A DNA stretch of 64,000 bases, taken from an uncultured Bacteroidales bacterium (GTDB taxonomy: Bacteria > Bacteroidota > Bacteroidia > Bacteroidales > UBA932). The stretch covers positions 186,001 to 250,000 of the forward strand of contig CAMKSQ010000001.1 of assembly GCA_946415475.1 (NCBI GenBank). The letters are read 5' to 3'. Shown here one piece after another: positions 60,372 to 64,000 of this stretch (positions within the stretch are counted from its first letter, which is position 1; every line of letters starts with the position of its first letter). A program made the translations under genes and the position numbers. The notes below the pieces were generated by a model. It was not told where the DNA came from and did no database searches. It saw only the letters and a list, made by a program, of their open reading frames with translations.

Positions 60372-61591
60372 GAAAAGCGGGCGTCATATTCCTTGTCCTG
60401 GCCCTGGGCTGCGCGTTTATGTGCGGGCAACAGGTGCCGTCCCAACCTTCTGAGGAGCCCGTTCACTGGCGGGATTCGCTGAACAGTTACCTTACCAATG
60501 ACTTATCGACCCTCCCGGCCATGGACGCCGTGGTGGACAGCTTCATGCACTTCTGGGGCCTTCACGGGGTTTCCATGGCGGTGATGCGGAACGATTCCCT
60601 CCTGTACGCACATGGCTATGGCAAGGCCGATGGTTCCACGCCCATGACACCCGGCACCACGCTCCGGCTGGCATCCGTCTCCAAACTGCTCACGGCGATT
60701 GGCATCATGCGGCTGCAGGAAAAGGGGCTGGTGTATCTGGATACGCCGGTCTTTGGCCCGTATGGCGCGCTGAAACGCTACGATTCCTATATTAAGGAGG
60801 AGGACTATTACCTCATTACGGTGGAGCACTTGCTCCGGCATCAGGCGGGATTCACTTCCCGTGGCGGAGACCCGGTGTTTTCTCCGTACACGTCCCTGGA
60901 CGCGCTGCTGCAGAAGCAGTTGGGCCGGAAGCTGGCGTACGAGCCCGGCACTACGCAGGAGTATTCCAACATGGGTTTCCTGCTGTTGTCGCTTATTATT
61001 GAAGAAATATCCGGGAAGTCTTATGTGGACTTTATGCAGGAGGAAGTCTTCTCCCCTGCCCTCTGCCGCGGCTTCCGTTTGGCGGGGAACTATCTGTCTG
61101 ACCGGCACCCCGGGGAAACGCGTTATTACATGCACCCGGAGGCCACTTTGACGGCTTCTTTTGATGGCAAATATGCCGCCGTGGAAAAATGCTACGGAGG
61201 CAACAATATTTCCGGCTCGCTGGGCGCCGGCGGCTGGACAGGCTCCGCCGCGGAACTGGCCCGCATGGTCGCCTGCATTAACGGTGGTGGCCCCATAGAA
61301 GACATTCTGGTGCCGTTTTCCGTCCGGCAAATGACCGACTACTACGACGCCGACACCTTCTCCTTGGGCTGGAACGACACCAAGCCCACGGGCGAATGGA
61401 CCCGCTCCGGCTCCTTCTCCGGTACGCAGGCCCTGGTGAAAACCTTCCCCGACGGCGAGTGCTGGGTATTCATTGCCAACACCTCAACCTGGCGCGGCTC
61501 CCGCTTTTCCAACAACATCGCCGCCCTGTTCGAAAACCTCCGCAGCCGCTTCTCCCCCGCCCTCCCCGTACGGGATTTGTTCCGGGAGTAA
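60368..61591 (+). CDS. Serine hydrolase, beta-lactamase/class C-like
   Basis: A 407-residue exported hydrolase. The GTG start overlaps the previous TGA. An N-terminal hydrophobic segment (AGVIFLVLALGCAFMCG) is a signal peptide, possibly of a lipoprotein. The nucleophile motif is SVSK in LASVSKLLTAIGIMRL and the tyrosine motif is YSNM in QEYSNMGFLLLSLI. It may act on peptidoglycan peptides or esters; substrate unknown. Its stop abuts the convergent ettA stop without a gap. Confidence 0.85.
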   Translation: MRKAGVIFLVLALGCAFMCGQQVPSQPSEEPVHWRDSLNSYLTNDLSTLPAMDAVVDSFMHFWGLHGVSMAVMRNDSLLYAHGYGKADGSTPMTPGTTLRLASVSKLLTAIGIMRLQEKGLVYLDTPVFGPYGALKRYDSYIKEEDYYLITVEHLLRHQAGFTSRGGDPVFSPYTSLDALLQKQLGRKLAYEPGTTQEYSNMGFLLLSLIIEEISGKSYVDFMQEEVFSPALCRGFRLAGNYLSDRHPGETRYYMHPEATLTASFDGKYAAVEKCYGGNNISGSLGAGGWTGSAAELARMVACINGGGPIEDILVPFSVRQMTDYYDADTFSLGWNDTKPTGEWTRSGSFSGTQALVKTFPDGECWVFIANTSTWRGSRFSNNIAALFENLRSRFSPALPVRDLFRE

Positions 61592-63271
61592 CTATTCCAT
61601 CAGTTTCTTATACTTGAACCGTTTGGGCTGGGCATCCGGGCCCAGGCGCAGTTTGCGGTTTTCCTCGTATTCCTGGTAGTTGCCCTCGAAGAAGACCACC
61701 TTACCTTCGCCTTCATAAGCCAGGATGTGCGTGGCGATACGGTCCAGGAACCAACGGTCGTGGCTCACCACAACGGCGCAGCCGGCGAAGTTCTCCAAAC
61801 CCTCCTCCAGTGCACGGATTGTGTTCACATCCACGTCGTTGGTGGGTTCGTCCAGGAGGAGCACATTGCCTTCGTCCTTTAACGTGAGTGCCAGATGCAG
61901 GCGGTTGCGCTCACCGCCGGAGAGCACGCCGCACAGTTTTTCCTGATCCGCACCGGAGAAGTTGAAACGAGACACCCAGGCACGCGCATTCACGTCCCGG
62001 CCGCCCATCCGCACCCATTCGGAATTGCCGGCAATGGTTTCATAGACCGTTTTATCCGGGTCGATAGAACGGTGCTGCTGGTCCACATAGGCAATCTTGA
62101 CGGTATCGCCGATCTCGATGGAACCGCTGTCAGGTTGCTCGATGCCCATGATGAGGCGGAACAGGGTGGTTTTACCGGCGCCGTTAGGGCCGATGACACC
62201 CACAATACCCGCCGGCGGCAGTTCGAAGCTCAGGTGCTCGAACAGGAGTTTATCGCCATAGGCCTTGGAAACATCGTTGAAACGGATGACCTTGTTGCCC
62301 AGGTGCGGACCGTTGGGAATGTAGATTTCCAGGTTGGCTTCCTTTTGTTTGGTATCGGCCGATGCCAGTTTTTCGTACGCGCCCAGACGGGCTTTTTGTT
62401 TGGCCTGCCGGGCCTTGGGGGCCATGCGCACCCATTCCAGTTCCCGCTCCAGGGTTTTGCGGCGCTTGCTTTCCGCCTTTTCCTCTGCAGCCAGGCGTTT
62501 GGTCTTCTGGTCCAGCCAGGAGGAGTAGTTGCCCTTCCAGGGAATGCCTTCTCCGCGGTCCAGTTCCAGGATCCAGCCGGCCACATTGTCCAGGAAATAA
62601 CGGTCGTGCGTGACGGCAATCACCGTACCCTTATACTGTTGCAGATGGGCCTCCAGCCACTGGATACTCTCCGTGTCCAGGTGGTTGGTGGGCTCGTCCA
62701 GCAGCAGGACGTCAGGCTCCTGCAGCAACAAGCGGCAAAGGGCCACGCGACGGCGCTCGCCCCCGGAAAGCTCCTTGATTTTCTGGTCCGATGGCGGGCA
62801 CTGCAGCGCATCCATGGCGCGCTCCAGTTTGGAGTCTATCTCCCAGCCGTTTATCTGGTCGATTTTTTCGGTGAGTTCTCCCTGGCGCTCGATGAGGCGG
62901 TTCATCTCGTCATCGTCCATCGGCTCCATGAATTTCATGGAAATGTCGTTGTACTCCTGCAGGATGTCCATGACCTCCTGCACACCCTCCTGGACCACTT
63001 CCAGCACGGTTTTTTCCGGATCCATCTGAGGCTCCTGCTCCAAGTAGCCCACGCTGTAGCCGGGCGCCCACACCACCTCGCCTTTGTAGGATTTCTCTAC
63101 GCCGGCAATGATTTTCAGCAGGGTGGATTTACCGGATCCGTTAAGGCCGATAATGCCGATTTTGGCCCCATAGAAGAAGCCCAGGTAAATGTCCTTGAGG
63201 ATTACGCGGTTGTTGTGGGGGAGAATCTTGCTCACCCCGTTCATGGAAAAGATGATTTTTTCGTCGGCCAT
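61592..63271 (-). CDS. ettA: Energy-dependent translational throttle protein EttA (ABC-F)
   Basis: A 559-residue ABC-F ATPase with two nucleotide-binding domains and no membrane helices. Walker A motifs are GLNGSGKSTLLKI and GPNGAGKTTLFRL, signatures LSGGERRRVALCRLL and LSGGERNRLHLALTL, with Walker B LLDEPTNHLD and LLDEPTNDVD. The arm insertion in domain 1 and the linker (WVRMAPKARQAKQKARLGAY) match EttA, which binds the ribosomal E site. Full length. Confidence 0.93.
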   Translation of the reverse strand: MADEKIIFSMNGVSKILPHNNRVILKDIYLGFFYGAKIGIIGLNGSGKSTLLKIIAGVEKSYKGEVVWAPGYSVGYLEQEPQMDPEKTVLEVVQEGVQEVMDILQEYNDISMKFMEPMDDDEMNRLIERQGELTEKIDQINGWEIDSKLERAMDALQCPPSDQKIKELSGGERRRVALCRLLLQEPDVLLLDEPTNHLDTESIQWLEAHLQQYKGTVIAVTHDRYFLDNVAGWILELDRGEGIPWKGNYSSWLDQKTKRLAAEEKAESKRRKTLERELEWVRMAPKARQAKQKARLGAYEKLASADTKQKEANLEIYIPNGPHLGNKVIRFNDVSKAYGDKLLFEHLSFELPPAGIVGVIGPNGAGKTTLFRLIMGIEQPDSGSIEIGDTVKIAYVDQQHRSIDPDKTVYETIAGNSEWVRMGGRDVNARAWVSRFNFSGADQEKLCGVLSGGERNRLHLALTLKDEGNVLLLDEPTNDVDVNTIRALEEGLENFAGCAVVVSHDRWFLDRIATHILAYEGEGKVVFFEGNYQEYEENRKLRLGPDAQPKRFKYKKLME

Positions 63272-63371
63272 GGCTTAGGTCAATTACATTTGTGGCAAGA
63301 TAGTGAATATTTCCCACATTGCCAAAAGCATGGCTTGCCAGAATAGCGCGCTGGTTCGCGACCAGAAAGAC

Positions 63372-63947
63372 TTACATCTGATAGATTCCCCTGCCCTGGC
63401 AGAAGGAACAGGGAATGTGGCCCGGAGGAGTGTGGGGATGATAGACGGTAGTATATCCCATTCCCCGGCAATAGGGGCACACGTGCCAGGTTCTGTAGTC
63501 GTATGGCTGAGTATATGGGGAGTAAGGCGTATAAGGGACTACGGGGACATACACTGGTGCCGATACTGCCACGTTCTCCACATGTCCCTTTGAATAATGG
63601 TTCTCCCAAAGAAGATAGGTAAGCCGACCTACATAAGGGAGATATCCCGTGTCCATATAGGTTTTTTCCACAATATCGAAGTTGCCATCCACGGACAACT
63701 CCGTCCAGGTATTTCCGGAATAGTTTCCCTTGTACGTCCGGATACCATATTGTTCCGAAATCAGTTCGTATACCGCTTGGGAGTTGTTATTCACAACGGC
63801 TCCCGGATAGATAGTAAAAGAAGTATTGACCGCATATCCTCCCATGCCCACATAGTAGTAATCATGGGTAAACAACGCTTCCTCTTGACAGAAAGCGTTG
63901 TTACCCATAATACATACGGCTAAAACTGCAAGGAATATGCGTTTCAT
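63372..63947 (-). CDS. Secreted protein with DnaJ-like CxxCxGxG motifs
   Basis: A 191-residue protein with signal peptide MKRIFLAVLAVCIMGNNAFC. The middle is Tyr/Asn/Gly-rich with beta character, followed by a Pro/Tyr-rich linker. The C-terminus carries CPYCRGMG (Cys157, Cys160) and CSFCQGRG (Cys180, Cys183), two CxxCxGxG motifs like those of the DnaJ zinc-binding region. The pair could bind one zinc outside the cytoplasm. Family unknown. A 100-bp gap separates it from ettA, in which I see no clear element. Confidence 0.6.
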   Translation of the reverse strand: MKRIFLAVLAVCIMGNNAFCQEEALFTHDYYYVGMGGYAVNTSFTIYPGAVVNNNSQAVYELISEQYGIRTYKGNYSGNTWTELSVDGNFDIVEKTYMDTGYLPYVGRLTYLLWENHYSKGHVENVAVSAPVYVPVVPYTPYSPYTQPYDYRTWHVCPYCRGMGYTTVYHPHTPPGHIPCSFCQGRGIYQM

Positions 63948-63957
63948 GACGAAGCGT

Positions 63958-64000
63958 TTATTTAGCAGCGGCCTCTTGCTCGGCGGCAGGAAGGGAAATA
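63958..64000 (-). CDS. C-terminal end of an unidentified gene
   Basis: The last 13 codons of a minus-strand frame, ending SLPAAEQEAAAK, enter from the right edge and stop 10 bp before the start of the 63372-63947 gene. Too short to identify; the frame is supported by its position and by G/C-ending codons like those of its neighbours. Confidence 0.4.
   Translation of the reverse strand, partial: ISLPAAEQEAAAK

Overview
The window is a gene-dense, GC-rich (by eye well above 50%) bacterial chromosome segment from a member of the Bacteroidetes, most likely an uncultured or gut-type Bacteroidales. The evidence is the set of Bacteroidetes-type genes (NigD-like lipoprotein, DUF4293, DUF3822, the Bacteroidetes form of RNA polymerase omega, MraY with the long cytoplasmic insertion, FtsL-like protein), the many lipoproteins with short Lys-rich signal peptides, the near absence of Shine-Dalgarno sequences, and repeated TAnnTTTG boxes (the Bacteroidetes -7 element) in front of transcription units. 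It is core chromosome: no phage, integrase, transposase, CRISPR or plasmid gene was seen.

Layout. 0-5 kb (minus): start of a probable glutamate dehydrogenase gene, then nadK-uppS-bamA-skp, an envelope biogenesis run. 5-14 kb (plus): pdxJ, a Skp-like lipoprotein, a glycosyltransferase, a LysM protein, trxB, bamD, rpoZ, recN, a Fur-family regulator and a NigD-like lipoprotein. 14.0-14.5 kb: a 380-bp non-coding stretch with a direct repeat and a small inverted-repeat element beside tRNA-His. 14.6-21.7 kb (plus): a carboxyltransferase/decarboxylase, radC, upp-miaB, two small secreted proteins, rpoN. 21.9-37.3 kb (plus): a complete division and cell wall cluster, mraZ-rsmH-ftsL-ftsI-murE-mraY-murD-ftsW-murG-murC-ftsQ-ftsA-ftsZ, preceded by four 10-bp-spaced MraZ-type boxes. 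37.5-42.4 kb: gltX, folP (divergent), a DivIC-like protein, a CPBP protease and a nucleotidyltransferase. 42.5-45.6 kb (plus): DUF4293 and fabK-fabF-fabZ-like fatty acid genes. 45.6-47.7 kb (minus): prfA, two lipoprotein genes in an AT-rich patch (one apparently frameshifted), queF. 47.7-50.6 kb: a CoA-transferase and mazG, divergent, enclosed by a 133-bp inverted repeat. 50.6-55.6 kb (minus): HerA-like ATPase, cstA, rsmD, DUF3822, a conserved membrane-anchored protein. 55.7-61.6 kb (plus): nrnA, two FKBP-type lipoproteins, a MATE transporter, a cytidylate-kinase-like protein and a serine hydrolase, mostly overlapping by 4 bp. 61.6-64 kb (minus): ettA, a secreted protein with DnaJ-like CxxCxGxG motifs, and the end of an unidentified gene.

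The genes mainly serve envelope growth: peptidoglycan precursors and septation, undecaprenyl carrier, outer-membrane protein assembly, periplasmic chaperones and fatty acids. Many neighbours are translationally coupled through ATGA or TAATG junctions.

The most unusual content is not in the genes but in several families of small structured repeats. (1) A 166-bp element with perfect 29-bp inverted ends lies inside folP and is read through in frame, like the palindromic protein-coding insertions known from Rickettsia. (2) A palindromic repeat with an exact 51-bp period occurs at two distant loci. (3) A 133-bp element built from four alternating TTAAAGCACA motifs occurs as an inverted pair around 2.4 kb. 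(4) An approximately 100-bp element with a shared central hairpin occurs behind gltX and behind the CoA-transferase. (5) A 101-bp element with 12-bp inverted ends sits next to tRNA-His. (6) Two 27-bp REP-like sequences lie between genes. Together these suggest an active population of miniature, non-autonomous repeats whose mobilising enzyme is not in the window.
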